DNA of 64,000 nucleotides from Rhizobacter koreensis (lineage in GTDB: Bacteria > Pseudomonadota > Gammaproteobacteria > Burkholderiales > Burkholderiaceae_C). The notes beneath the pieces are model-generated. The model saw nothing but the letters and a program-made list of their open reading frames with translations, was not told the DNA's origin and searched no databases. The stretch covers positions 1 through 64,000 of the forward strand of contig NZ_JABWMJ010000014.1 in the NCBI RefSeq assembly GCF_013366375.1. Reading direction: 5' to 3'. Position numbers and translations under genes: made by a program. Below are positions 33,993 through 41,373 of the stretch, piece by piece. How positions within the stretch are numbered: position 1 is the stretch's first letter; the number at the start of each line of letters is the position of its first letter.

Positions 33993-35879
33993 TCATGCAG
34001 TGGCTTGGAAGTCGGAGAGGTCGAGGCCGTGTATGTGTCCCGGCTTGACGATCACGCCGGCCTGCTCCTGGCCTCCGATGTCGTGCTGGTAGGTCCTGGG
34101 GCGGCGATCCTTGGTCCCCACAAGCAGGTCGACCTCGACCAGCGCCCGCAGGGCCACGTTCACGTCGACGCTGCAGGACTTGAAGTGCGACAGCGGAACG
34201 AAGACGCCCGCCCCGACGGTTACGGCGACCGCTGCTCTGGGGTCTGCGTTCATGCTTTCGATGGCAGCCTGCAATGCCTGGCGGACTTGGGGAACGAGCC
34301 GAAGCGGTGCGTTCAGAGCAAATCTTCGTGGTGGCGATGGCGGAGTAGTAGGCGGAGGACTTGCCAAGTGCTGTGGCACGGATGCGTCCAGCTCACTTGG
34401 CGAGGACGGAGCCGCGGACCCAGCGTCCGGGTTGCCACCGAAATCGAGCGGTGTCTGCGGATCGAGCGCACGGCGCGAAGTTGGGTCATGTTCGGGTTCT
34501 GCGCGCTGTCCCGGGTATGGTGCCCCGGCCACCTCGTCAACGCCGGGCCGTGGTGGGGCGGGCGCACGCGTCTCCGCTGCGGCCGGCGCCGCTCCGGCGG
34601 CAACCTGCGCGGCGGTCGTGTGTGCTCGAGCGGGTGTGGGCGATGAGCGCGCCAGCAACGACTGGGGAAGTGGTTCGACAGGGCGCGCCTGACCCGTCAG
34701 CAGGATGTCTGGCGACATCAGGCGCACCGCCTCGAGCGCAGTCGAACTGCCAGGTGGCAGGATCGACCAGTTGGTAACTCCCGGCGGCGGCGACATCAGC
34801 ACTCCGGCAGCAGTCAGGATCTCGACGATGGTCTCGGGCGCCTTGGGAATGCCGCGCAGTTCATCGTCCTCGAGGACTTTGCGGATTTCGGCCGCGGCGT
34901 TGGGCCAGACGATGAACAGGCCCTCGGCACCCAGCCACACGCGCGAGCGCTCGGTGTTGGGCGACCAGGCCGGGTGCGCGGCGATGAGCTGGCGCATGGC
35001 ATCAAGCAGGTAGCGTTCGATGTGTGCGCCAAGGATGGGCCGGCCATAGCGATGGGCACTCGCGGCCAGGTCGCGGTCGATGACCAATGCGGCGGAGCGT
35101 TTGACCAGCTCGATCAGGATGCTCTGCTCGTGCAGCAGTGGGATCCCGGTGATCGAGGCCAGCATCTGCGGGACCACCACGTGATTGGCGGCTGCAAGCT
35201 CCTGCATCGATTCGGGCGAGACGATGTGCGGCAGTGCGAACAGGCTCAGTCCGCGGCTCTCCGGAGCGTTGGCAATCCAGCGCACAAAGAAGCGGCGTGC
35301 CTTGCGACGCGCCAGCCAGGTCGTCAGTGGCATCAGGTACGCGGGCCACTCATCGCCCTGCTCGTCCATCACCGTGGCAGCGCACAGCGTGCGGTGCAGT
35401 TCGCTGCACAGCCCTGCCAGGAACGTGGCCCGGCGCCAGCGCGGCTCGAGGTCCTTGCGAACGCTGATGGTCGCGCGCCCCGAGACGATGTGGGCGTCGG
35501 TGCCCTGCAGCCCGAAGAAGGCCACCTCCAGTCCAAGGCGAAACAGGCCGCCAGCGCCGCAGAAGTAGTTGTCCGCCGTTGCGGGGAGCAGGTTGACGTA
35601 GCCGGCGTAGCGCCGGATCGGCTCGACGATGTCGCGCTCGAAGGTTTCGCCGTCGCAGCCGTAGCAGTACTTGAAGCGTTGCAGCAACTCCGCCTCGGAG
35701 GCGAGCAGTTCGTCCACCGTGCAGGCGGCGATGCCCGGATCGACCGAAGGATGTTCGGGACCAGGTGGCGGTGCGACGATGCCGCCGGGTTCGGTGCGCG
35801 GGATAGGGCCAGCGCGGGGGCGACGGTGGAGCAGATCGAGCAGGCCCATGTTCGACGCCACGATTTGAGTGGCATCCAT
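33993..35879 (-). CDS. traI: TraI_2/MobH-type relaxase homologue with altered HD motif
   Basis: The 628-residue protein aligns with MobH relaxases over its first 330 residues: RYAGYVNLLPAT, GAGGLFRLGLEVAFFGLQGT, LEPRWRRATFLAGL, then DEWPAYLMPLTTWLARR, followed by a WP...EI..VL C-terminal region. MobH proteins carry His residues before GGL, H near LEVA, and an HD dyad before GK. Here those positions read NYFC (104-107), Leu115 and Ser159-Glu160, so the metal site looks lost. A long Pro/Ala-rich linker and a C-terminal DNA-contact-like domain follow. It sits directly upstream of traD as a relaxase should. Confidence 0.8.
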   Translation of the reverse strand: MDATQIVASNMGLLDLLHRRPRAGPIPRTEPGGIVAPPPGPEHPSVDPGIAACTVDELLASEAELLQRFKYCYGCDGETFERDIVEPIRRYAGYVNLLPATADNYFCGAGGLFRLGLEVAFFGLQGTDAHIVSGRATISVRKDLEPRWRRATFLAGLCSELHRTLCAATVMDEQGDEWPAYLMPLTTWLARRKARRFFVRWIANAPESRGLSLFALPHIVSPESMQELAAANHVVVPQMLASITGIPLLHEQSILIELVKRSAALVIDRDLAASAHRYGRPILGAHIERYLLDAMRQLIAAHPAWSPNTERSRVWLGAEGLFIVWPNAAAEIRKVLEDDELRGIPKAPETIVEILTAAGVLMSPPPGVTNWSILPPGSSTALEAVRLMSPDILLTGQARPVEPLPQSLLARSSPTPARAHTTAAQVAAGAAPAAAETRAPAPPRPGVDEVAGAPYPGQRAEPEHDPTSRRALDPQTPLDFGGNPDAGSAAPSSPSELDASVPQHLASPPPTTPPSPPRRFALNAPLRLVPQVRQALQAAIESMNADPRAAVAVTVGAGVFVPLSHFKSCSVDVNVALRALVEVDLLVGTKDRRPRTYQHDIGGQEQAGVIVKPGHIHGLDLSDFQATA

Positions 35880-35912
35880 GATGCGGCGCTGCAGGCCGTG
35901 CCTTCAACCCGA

Positions 35913-35950
35913 AACGACGGTCGCAGCCCCCCGGTAAAACGACCGTCGTT
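35913..35950. repeat. Perfect 11-bp inverted repeat upstream of the relaxase gene
   Basis: AACGACGGTCG (35913-35923) and its exact complement (35940-35950) flank 16 bases. It lies in the 88-base gap between the FlhC-like gene and the relaxase homologue. It could be a terminator, although only TTTCGGG follows on the - strand. It could also be an operator or part of oriT, since inverted repeats next to relaxase genes often mark nic regions. The symmetry is certain, the role is not. Confidence 0.5.
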
Positions 35951-35967
35951 CCCGGCCCCTGGGAGGA

Positions 35968-37110
35968 TCAGGTGACTTCAGCGCTCGCGCGGGTATTCGT
36001 GGGTGCGGGCAGCAGGACGCGGTGGCGTTTGATGAGCATGCAAAAGGGGCACCCCATCGGGCGGGCTTCCAGCTTGCTCACCAGGTGGTGCGAGTCGCAT
36101 TCCGGGCATCGCACGAGTTCGAACTGCCGTGTGGGTACGCCCCACAGCGCATCCAGCAAGGCGGCGACCTCGAAGCAGCGGTCGAAGGCTACGGGCTTGG
36201 GATAGCCGTGGCAGACCTTGCGCATCTCCTCGACAGCCGCACACATGGCTTCGACCAGGGTCAGATCCAGTTGCACCAGCCGTCTGAAGTGCGCCGCGAA
36301 CACCGCGTACTGCACCCGGTGCGTGACTTCCGTCTTCGCAGACCAATGGGTCAGGGACATCGGACGCGTGAGGTGTGCGCTGGTGACCGTCCGTCGACCG
36401 CGCGAGGCGCGAAACAGGGTGGCCCAGTGCTTCTCGGCCAGGACCGCGCGCACCCTGTGGCCGGCTCCCAACTCCTCGAGCCGGCGCAGCAGGCGCACAT
36501 GGGCGATATCCAAGTCCAGTTGCCATGGTTCGTGCTGCTCGGCCTTTGCCGGCGCCGGCAGGGCCGGTGTCGGGCCGCGCAACAGTTTTGTGGCATTCCG
36601 TCGGCGTGAGGGTGCTTGCCAGTCGGTGCGGCACGCAGGGCAGTTTTCTCGCTGCGCCATCCCATGCGCGGCGAGGTAGGTGCTGTGGCAGCTATGGCAC
36701 TCGACGAAGGAGAGCACGCTCTTGTTCGCAGCCCAGATCCCGTCCAGCCTCGAAACCATGAAGAATGCCTGGTCGAAGTGCAGTTCCGATGCGGGGTGCG
36801 TGGTGCGGTGGTGCCGGTAAGCGGTGATGAGCGCGTCGGCGGGCCGGAAGCCGTCGCCGGTCAATCGGCGGTAGTGGGCCGCAAGCAGGCTGGCCTCTGC
36901 CTGCAGGCGGCGAGTGGTCTTGAAGAGGAAGTCTTCCGAGTACTTCGGTCGACCGATCGGCGGCGGGTATTGCTTGCAGTAGACGGCCCGCGAGATGTAG
37001 CCGGGTGTCAGTTGAGTGATGAATGAGATGGTGCGGTGTCGCGCGCCCAGCATCGCGCACTGGCGCGCTGTCTCCAGCGCACGCAGGCTGGCCGCCGTCG
37101 TGCTGACCAC
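35968..37110 (-). CDS. Tandem FlhC-like transcription activator (SetC/AcaC type)
   Basis: The 380-residue protein contains two FlhC-like units in one chain. Unit 1 (about 10-165) reads ALETARQCAMLGAR, IGRPKYSEDFLF, ADALITAYRHH and zinc Cys138, 141, 157, 160. Unit 2 (about 200-360) reads AHVRLLRRLEELGAG, MSLTHWSAKTEV, FDRCFEVAALLDALW and zinc Cys335, 338, 354, 357. Both have C-x2-C-x15-C-x2-C. FlhC is about 190 residues and acts as FlhD4FlhC2. In SXT/R391 and IncA/C, FlhDC relatives (SetCD, AcaCD) switch on all transfer genes. Coded 20 bases after an FlhD-like gene, it is the probable master activator here. Confidence 0.85.
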   Translation of the reverse strand: MVSTTAASLRALETARQCAMLGARHRTISFITQLTPGYISRAVYCKQYPPPIGRPKYSEDFLFKTTRRLQAEASLLAAHYRRLTGDGFRPADALITAYRHHRTTHPASELHFDQAFFMVSRLDGIWAANKSVLSFVECHSCHSTYLAAHGMAQRENCPACRTDWQAPSRRRNATKLLRGPTPALPAPAKAEQHEPWQLDLDIAHVRLLRRLEELGAGHRVRAVLAEKHWATLFRASRGRRTVTSAHLTRPMSLTHWSAKTEVTHRVQYAVFAAHFRRLVQLDLTLVEAMCAAVEEMRKVCHGYPKPVAFDRCFEVAALLDALWGVPTRQFELVRCPECDSHHLVSKLEARPMGCPFCMLIKRHRVLLPAPTNTRASAEVT

Positions 37111-37130
37111 AATTCACCGCCCTGCGGGGT

Positions 37131-37442
37131 TCAGGCGTCGGCGATGCGGGTCGAACGCACGGTGGCTGGGCGCGCCGATGCAATTGCCGGCGCGACGGCC
37201 GGGGGCAGCGCCAGCAAGGTTGGGAGGTCGCTGCGAGGCAGGAAGAGCGCTTGGTCGCCGATGCCGCAGACAAAGCTGAGCAACTCGTCGGGCGCGCGAC
37301 TGACGATGGCCGCGAAGTCCTGGCGTGCCAGCCCGAAGCTGCATACCGCGCCGCCCATGTCGCGCAGGGCGACGTCGCGCATGAGCAGGAGAAGGTTCAG
37401 ATTGGCTCGCTGAACCTGCGAGAGTGAGGTTGCGTGGTCCAT
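37131..37442 (-). CDS. FlhD-like activator partner (SetD/AcaD type)
   Basis: The 103-residue helical protein matches FlhD in layout: RANLNLLLLMRDVALRDMGG, then FGLARQDFAAIVSRAPDEL and a late hydrophobic part around a single Cys (LLSFVCGIGD). E. coli FlhD is about 116 residues. It precedes the tandem FlhC-like gene in one operon behind a clear promoter. The ATG at 37442 is the most family-like start; in-frame starts exist upstream. The pairing with FlhC supports the call more than the sequence alone. Confidence 0.75.
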   Translation of the reverse strand: MDHATSLSQVQRANLNLLLLMRDVALRDMGGAVCSFGLARQDFAAIVSRAPDELLSFVCGIGDQALFLPRSDLPTLLALPPAVAPAIASARPATVRSTRIADA

Positions 37443-37537
37443 GGTTTCCGTCCGGTCTGCCGTGTGGCGGGTTGACGCGGGCAGCATGCGAGCCCAGCGT
37501 CAAGTCGATACGGCCGTGCCGTCGCGACTTGAGCCAA

Positions 37538-37567
37538 AGATTACCGATTTCTGGCGTTCGGTGTCAA
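37538..37567 (-). promoter_or_regulatory. Sigma-70 promoter of the flhDC-like activator operon
   Basis: On the - strand TTGACA (37562-37567) is followed after 18 bases by TAATCT (37538-37543), about 95 bases before the FlhD-like start. The flanking DNA (about 37,560-37,650) is unusually AT-rich for the window, as regulatory regions often are. A repressor site would be expected here by analogy with SetR control, but none is certain. Confidence 0.65.
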
Positions 37568-37756
37568 TGAGAATTGGCGTTACATATACACATGGAACAG
37601 ACTAGACGGCGCTGGAAGTAAATTAGTTAGTTCGTATGTCGTAAGTATCCGGATGTGAATGCGCGGATTCAGCCAACACCGGGTCGATCGTTTCTAGACC
37701 ATTCGGGCATTCCAGCCGGCGCGCATCAGCATGCGCGACAAGTCGGACAGTGCCGA

Positions 37757-38599
37757 TCAGGTCGCTGTCGCAGGCGCGGCGAACCCCACCTGTAGGGCGT
37801 TGAAGATCGACAGCGGGCGCGTGGGCTTTTCGAACAGCAGGGCGCGATACGCCGTTCCCACCATGACCAGTTCGTCCTCGGTCGCGAGGCCGGTCGCGAT
37901 CTGTCCCGTGAGGATCACCAACGGACCCGACGGCATGCGCACGCGGATCTGCGACAGCAGGTCCTTTGCCGTGTTCTCGCCCAGGAGCCAGTCGACCACG
38001 AATCCGTCGAAGGGCTCGGCATCCATGGCTGCGAGCAAACTGCTCGCACAGTCGAACGGTTTGGCGTCTAGCCCTTTGGCGCTCAGGAAGTCGACGATCG
38101 ACTGTGCCGAATCGCCGTCGTCGTCGAGGACAGCCACGCGGCGCGGGGGCGCGCGCTCGAACAGCAAACGGGCCAGTTCGTAACTCGGTCGGTCCGCCAC
38201 GTCGGAGGCGGGTGCAACCGTCCACTGTCCGGTGGTCTCGTCGAGCAGGGCGACCATGGGTCCGATGCGTCCCGAGAGTGGCTCGCCCACGGGCCAGATC
38301 GTGCAGGGCAGCGGGGCGCCACCGAACGGCAGCGTGGCGGGTTTTCCGGGCTCGTCGGCGAGTGCCGACAGGATGGGAATCAAAGGCTCGTGAAAGTGGG
38401 TCGCGAGGCGCCTGATCTCATCGATCGTCCACGGGGCCTCGCCGAGCATGCGCCGGCGCACCTGGGTGTACGACAGGCCTAGGGCCGCTTCAAGGGCTCG
38501 GAAACGCTGGCGGTCGGCGACGCCGTGCTTTTCCAGCATGGCATCGATGAAGGCAGCGAGGGCTCGGTGCCGGTCTTCGTCGGAGCGTTCGCTCGCCAT
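37757..38599 (-). CDS. BetR-type HTH fused to a receiver domain
   Basis: The 280-residue protein has an N-terminal HTH of the BetR kind (FIDAMLEKHGV, LGLSYTQVRRRMLGEAPWTI, residues 18-60) and a C-terminal receiver: acidic triad RRVAVLDDDGDSA (159-161), phospho-acceptor Asp203 (GFVVDWLLGE), Thr231 (VILTGQ) and Lys258 (LLFEKP). It is probably a response regulator for transfer or maintenance genes. No kinase is adjacent, but an orphan hybrid kinase is coded at 49128-50981. Start at 38599; the frame is open to 38665. Confidence 0.75.
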   Translation of the reverse strand: MASERSDEDRHRALAAFIDAMLEKHGVADRQRFRALEAALGLSYTQVRRRMLGEAPWTIDEIRRLATHFHEPLIPILSALADEPGKPATLPFGGAPLPCTIWPVGEPLSGRIGPMVALLDETTGQWTVAPASDVADRPSYELARLLFERAPPRRVAVLDDDGDSAQSIVDFLSAKGLDAKPFDCASSLLAAMDAEPFDGFVVDWLLGENTAKDLLSQIRVRMPSGPLVILTGQIATGLATEDELVMVGTAYRALLFEKPTRPLSIFNALQVGFAAPATAT

Positions 38600-38889
38600 G
38601 CCTAGCCCAACCGGCGGAGCGCAAAAGTTGCGTTCGGAGTCATCATAGATCGCCGCTGAGAGCAAACGAAACCCCAGAATCCTGGACTTTCGCTGATCCT
38701 TCTTCTTGTCCCTCCCCGCAACCGGCGAATGCTACGCGAAATTGCGGGGGTAGTCGCCTGGGGCGACCACAGGACACGGAGCGATGCAGTGGGCAGTTCG
38801 GCATTCCGGACTTCCTACTCCGAGCGGGAAGCTTATGCCCTCCCGGACGGTTGTGCACGCCTGGAAAACGACCGCTCGCAAAAAAAGAA

Positions 38890-38915
38890 AAGGACGCCGC
38901 GGGTGCGGCGTCCTT
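38890..38915 (-). terminator. Rho-independent terminator after the DUF932 gene
   Basis: AAGGACGCCGC (38890-38900) and its exact complement (38905-38915) form an 11-bp stem with a GGGT loop. On the - strand it is followed by TTTCTTTTTTT. This is the strongest terminator in the window. A second hairpin, ACTGCCCC-GT-GGGGCAGT (38928-38945), lies between it and the stop codon. Confidence 0.9.
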
Positions 38916-38955
38916 GCTGGGGTGGTGACTGCCCCGTGGGGCAGTGAGATGTGGG

Positions 38956-40020
38956 TCAGGCTGCTTCGGCGAGTTCGGACCACTCCTTGGCGCCTTGGTC
39001 GAGCAGACGCCCACCGATGGCCTCCAGTTCGGTCGAGCGGTCGTACAGGTCGACTTCCTGTGCGTAGCCCGTCACGGCGTTCACGAGACCGAAGCCCGTG
39101 AGGTCGCCGTCTTTGATCAGCGTGCGCAGCACGCCGGCCTTCTCGTGCTCCTGCAGCAAGTACTTCACCGCCAGGCGCTCGACGCTCTTGACCGGGTCGC
39201 CCACCAACTTGATGCCCATCGTCTTGCGCATGCGCTCGGCGATCAACGAGAAGGTGGCCTGGGACACGGCGGCCTGGACGGTGTCGCGCACCTTCAGGAA
39301 AAAGGCCGCATCGTCAGCGGCCAGGGTGTCTTCCTTGAAGAACGTGACCTCGTCGTGCGAGGTCTCGGTCATGCGCCCGATGTGGGTCTTGCGCATGGCC
39401 TGGTCGGCCGCGATGAGGCCGTTGCTGCACAGCAGCCGGAAGATGAGCGGACTCACCGACAGCGAGCCCTGTCCGGTTTCCGAGTTGCTGATGACGACGC
39501 CTGCGTGCACCACGTCGCCCGGCTGCAGTTCGAACTGCACGCGCGACGTGACGACCTTCAGGTACATGCGGCTGTCGGTGACCTCGCAGGACTCCACGCG
39601 AGCCCCGGGCAGTTCGCGCAGCATCGGGTAGACGTGCGCGAGCAGATCGTAGTTGTCCAGGCGGCGGTAGCGGTCGGACAGGAATGCACGCGCGTTGCCG
39701 TCCAGCGTGCGCACCATGCGCTGTTCCGGCTGTGAGTGCAGCCAGGTGTCGATGTTGCGATCCAGCAGCGTCGGCTGCTCGGCGCGCATGCGCTCGAAGT
39801 AGGCATACGGGATCTTGAGGCGGTCCGCGAGCTGCCGGCGGCAGTTCTCGGTGGTCCGAAAGGTCCGCACGCCATCGCTGGTCTCGATGTTGAGCACCGA
39901 GCTGCCGCTCTCGCTGGTGACGTGGTGCATCAGCGGGGTCGGGACGATCATGTCCTGCTTCGTTGCGAGCTGCCGCTCGAGTTCGGTGGCGAGGTCGACG
40001 AGGGAACGTCCGTACTTCAT
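38956..40020 (-). CDS. DUF932 plasmid/phage-type protein
   Basis: The 354-residue protein fits DUF932 (phage/plasmid-like): FRTTENCRRQLADRLKIPYA, ARAFLSDRYRRLDNYDLLAH, VVISNSETGQGSLSVSPLIFRLLCSNGLI. The family is common on conjugative elements and phages. Its biochemical role is not established; links to DNA replication or anti-defence are suggested from gene context only. A structured leader (40148-40243) lies about 130 bases upstream of the start, and a strong terminator follows, so it looks like a single-gene transcript. Confidence 0.88.
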   Translation of the reverse strand: MKYGRSLVDLATELERQLATKQDMIVPTPLMHHVTSESGSSVLNIETSDGVRTFRTTENCRRQLADRLKIPYAYFERMRAEQPTLLDRNIDTWLHSQPEQRMVRTLDGNARAFLSDRYRRLDNYDLLAHVYPMLRELPGARVESCEVTDSRMYLKVVTSRVQFELQPGDVVHAGVVISNSETGQGSLSVSPLIFRLLCSNGLIAADQAMRKTHIGRMTETSHDEVTFFKEDTLAADDAAFFLKVRDTVQAAVSQATFSLIAERMRKTMGIKLVGDPVKSVERLAVKYLLQEHEKAGVLRTLIKDGDLTGFGLVNAVTGYAQEVDLYDRSTELEAIGGRLLDQGAKEWSELAEAA

Positions 40021-40147
40021 GGAGATCTCCAGATGAAATACGGGGACGGCTCTACCCCTTGAGCGGGGAAGCGCGTCCCCGCGGGGTGGTGGGCTCAGCG
40101 TCGCTGAGCGGTGATGCGGCGCGACGGGCAGGCCGTCGTGCGCTCGG

Positions 40148-40243
40148 ATTGAAGGGCTACCTTTGCTATCGATCAGCGTGGCCTGGCAGCTGCCACTGGG
40201 AAACCTCTTTCACTGTGCCCGGCAAGGGACACAAGGAAAGAGG
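40148..40243 (-). ncRNA. Structured leader element, copy A (upstream of the DUF932 gene)
   Basis: Given in + orientation: ATTGAAGGGCTACCTT, then stem GTGGC (40178-40182), loop CTGGCAGCT (40183-40191) and stem GCCAC (40192-40196). GGGAAAC (40198-40204) follows, then hairpin CCTCTTTC...GAAAGAGG ending at 40243 with an inner GTG-CCC/GGG-A-CAC stem. Copies B (44086-44185) and C (46109-46213) share the loop and linker but have other stem bases. It precedes a - strand gene, so the RNA is probably read from the - strand. A further GCTCAGC-GTC-GCTGAGC hairpin (40093-40109) lies closer to the gene. Confidence 0.7.
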
Positions 40244-40263
40244 GGTGGCATTGCTGCCACCCC
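40242..40263 (-). terminator. Hairpin between the primase and DUF932 genes
   Basis: GGGGTGGCA (40242-40250) and its exact complement (40255-40263) form a 9-bp stem with a TTGC loop, 7 bases past the primase stop codon. On the - strand only TCTTTCC follows, so termination may be partial. It directly touches leader copy A and could instead be the first helix of that RNA. Confidence 0.5.
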
Positions 40264-40269
40264 AAAAGA

Positions 40270-41286
40270 CTACGCCGCCCGCCTGTCCTTGGCAAGCGAG
40301 GCGAGCCAGATGTCGGCCCAGTCCGTGCCCGCCTGGCGGGGCACGAAGACTTCCACCGTGCGATGCAGACCTGCCTTGCGTGCCTCGCGAACGAGGCGTT
40401 GCGCGAGCAGGTATGCCGATGACTGGCCGGCGAACTCGGCGTTGGCGTCGTTGTCGGCATAGATGCACACGCGCAGCACGCGGTCGGGAACCCACAAGCG
40501 CTCCAGGTTGCCGCAGTTCAGCGCGGCCCAGGTCGGCTTACCGGTGCGCAAGCGCACCGCCAGCGCGGTCTCGATGCCTTCGGTGACCGCGAGTTCGTCC
40601 GTGGCTTCGTCGAGGCGCACGGCCGATCCGTTGATGCCTGCCGACAGCAGTTTCTTGGATTGGTCACCCAGCGCCTTGCGCCCGTCCTTCAGGTAGGTGC
40701 GGTGCAGCGTGACGGCCTGACCGTCGCTCCCCTGTACGCACGCAAGCATCGCCGGATAGGTGGCGATCAGCTTCGAGCGCTTCTGCCCGGGTTGCTTCTC
40801 GTAGTAGCCCAGTGCCGGATGGAACCGAAGCGTCTTCGGATACGCACCCTGGTCGATGCCGCGGTTGCGCAGATACCGGTCCACCTCGTCGCCGGCGGCG
40901 ACCGGGGTCGCCTGCAGCCAGGTCTGGTGGCACAGCTTCTTCATCCGCTCCAGCGATGGCCCTGACAGCCCGGGTGCCGGCACGACACGGGCCGTGCCGA
41001 GCATCCTCTCGATGTCGTCCAGCAGTTCGCCGAACCGTCCTCCGCGCACGGCGTGGGCCAGCTTCAGGCCTCCACCGGCACCGCAGGAGCGGCAGTGGTA
41101 GTTGCCTTCGCCGAACTTGTCCGTGTACTGGAAGCGGTCGGTACCGCCACAGCCGTCGATGGGACAGGGCAGGTTCTTGCCCTTGAGGATGTCTTCGTCG
41201 ACGCCCAGGTTCCGCAGTATGGACGTCCAATGCCCGTGCGCGCGGGACTTCAAGTCCTTCACGCGCACTTCGAAGTCATTGTTCAT
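40270..41286 (-). CDS. Zinc-finger/Toprim primase
   Basis: The 338-residue protein opens with a P4-type primase zinc finger: LPCPIDGCGGTDRFQY, then NYHCRSCGAGGGLKLAH (four Cys in all). A Toprim domain follows: LAVTEGIETALAVR (catalytic Glu), then VCIYADNDANAEFAGQ (D.D). It would make primers when the transferred strand is copied in the recipient, or for replication of the circle. No helicase domain is fused. It lies between nrdJ and the DUF932 gene. Confidence 0.88.
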   Translation of the reverse strand: MNNDFEVRVKDLKSRAHGHWTSILRNLGVDEDILKGKNLPCPIDGCGGTDRFQYTDKFGEGNYHCRSCGAGGGLKLAHAVRGGRFGELLDDIERMLGTARVVPAPGLSGPSLERMKKLCHQTWLQATPVAAGDEVDRYLRNRGIDQGAYPKTLRFHPALGYYEKQPGQKRSKLIATYPAMLACVQGSDGQAVTLHRTYLKDGRKALGDQSKKLLSAGINGSAVRLDEATDELAVTEGIETALAVRLRTGKPTWAALNCGNLERLWVPDRVLRVCIYADNDANAEFAGQSSAYLLAQRLVREARKAGLHRTVEVFVPRQAGTDWADIWLASLAKDRRAA

Positions 41287-41322
41287 GATCTTGTCCGATG
41301 AGTCGGCACCCTCGACCCATGT

Positions 41323-41343
41323 TGCTCACCTGGACGGTGAGCA
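41323..41343. repeat. Perfect 8-bp hairpin between nrdJ and the primase gene
   Basis: TGCTCACC (41323-41330) and GGTGAGCA (41336-41343) are exact complements around a 5-base loop in the 87-base gap before the primase start. There is no T-run, so it may be an operator, an RNA processing site or an attenuator. The function is not known. Confidence 0.35.
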
Positions 41344-41373
41344 CCATGCGCCGAGGACACCTGGGTTGTTGAT

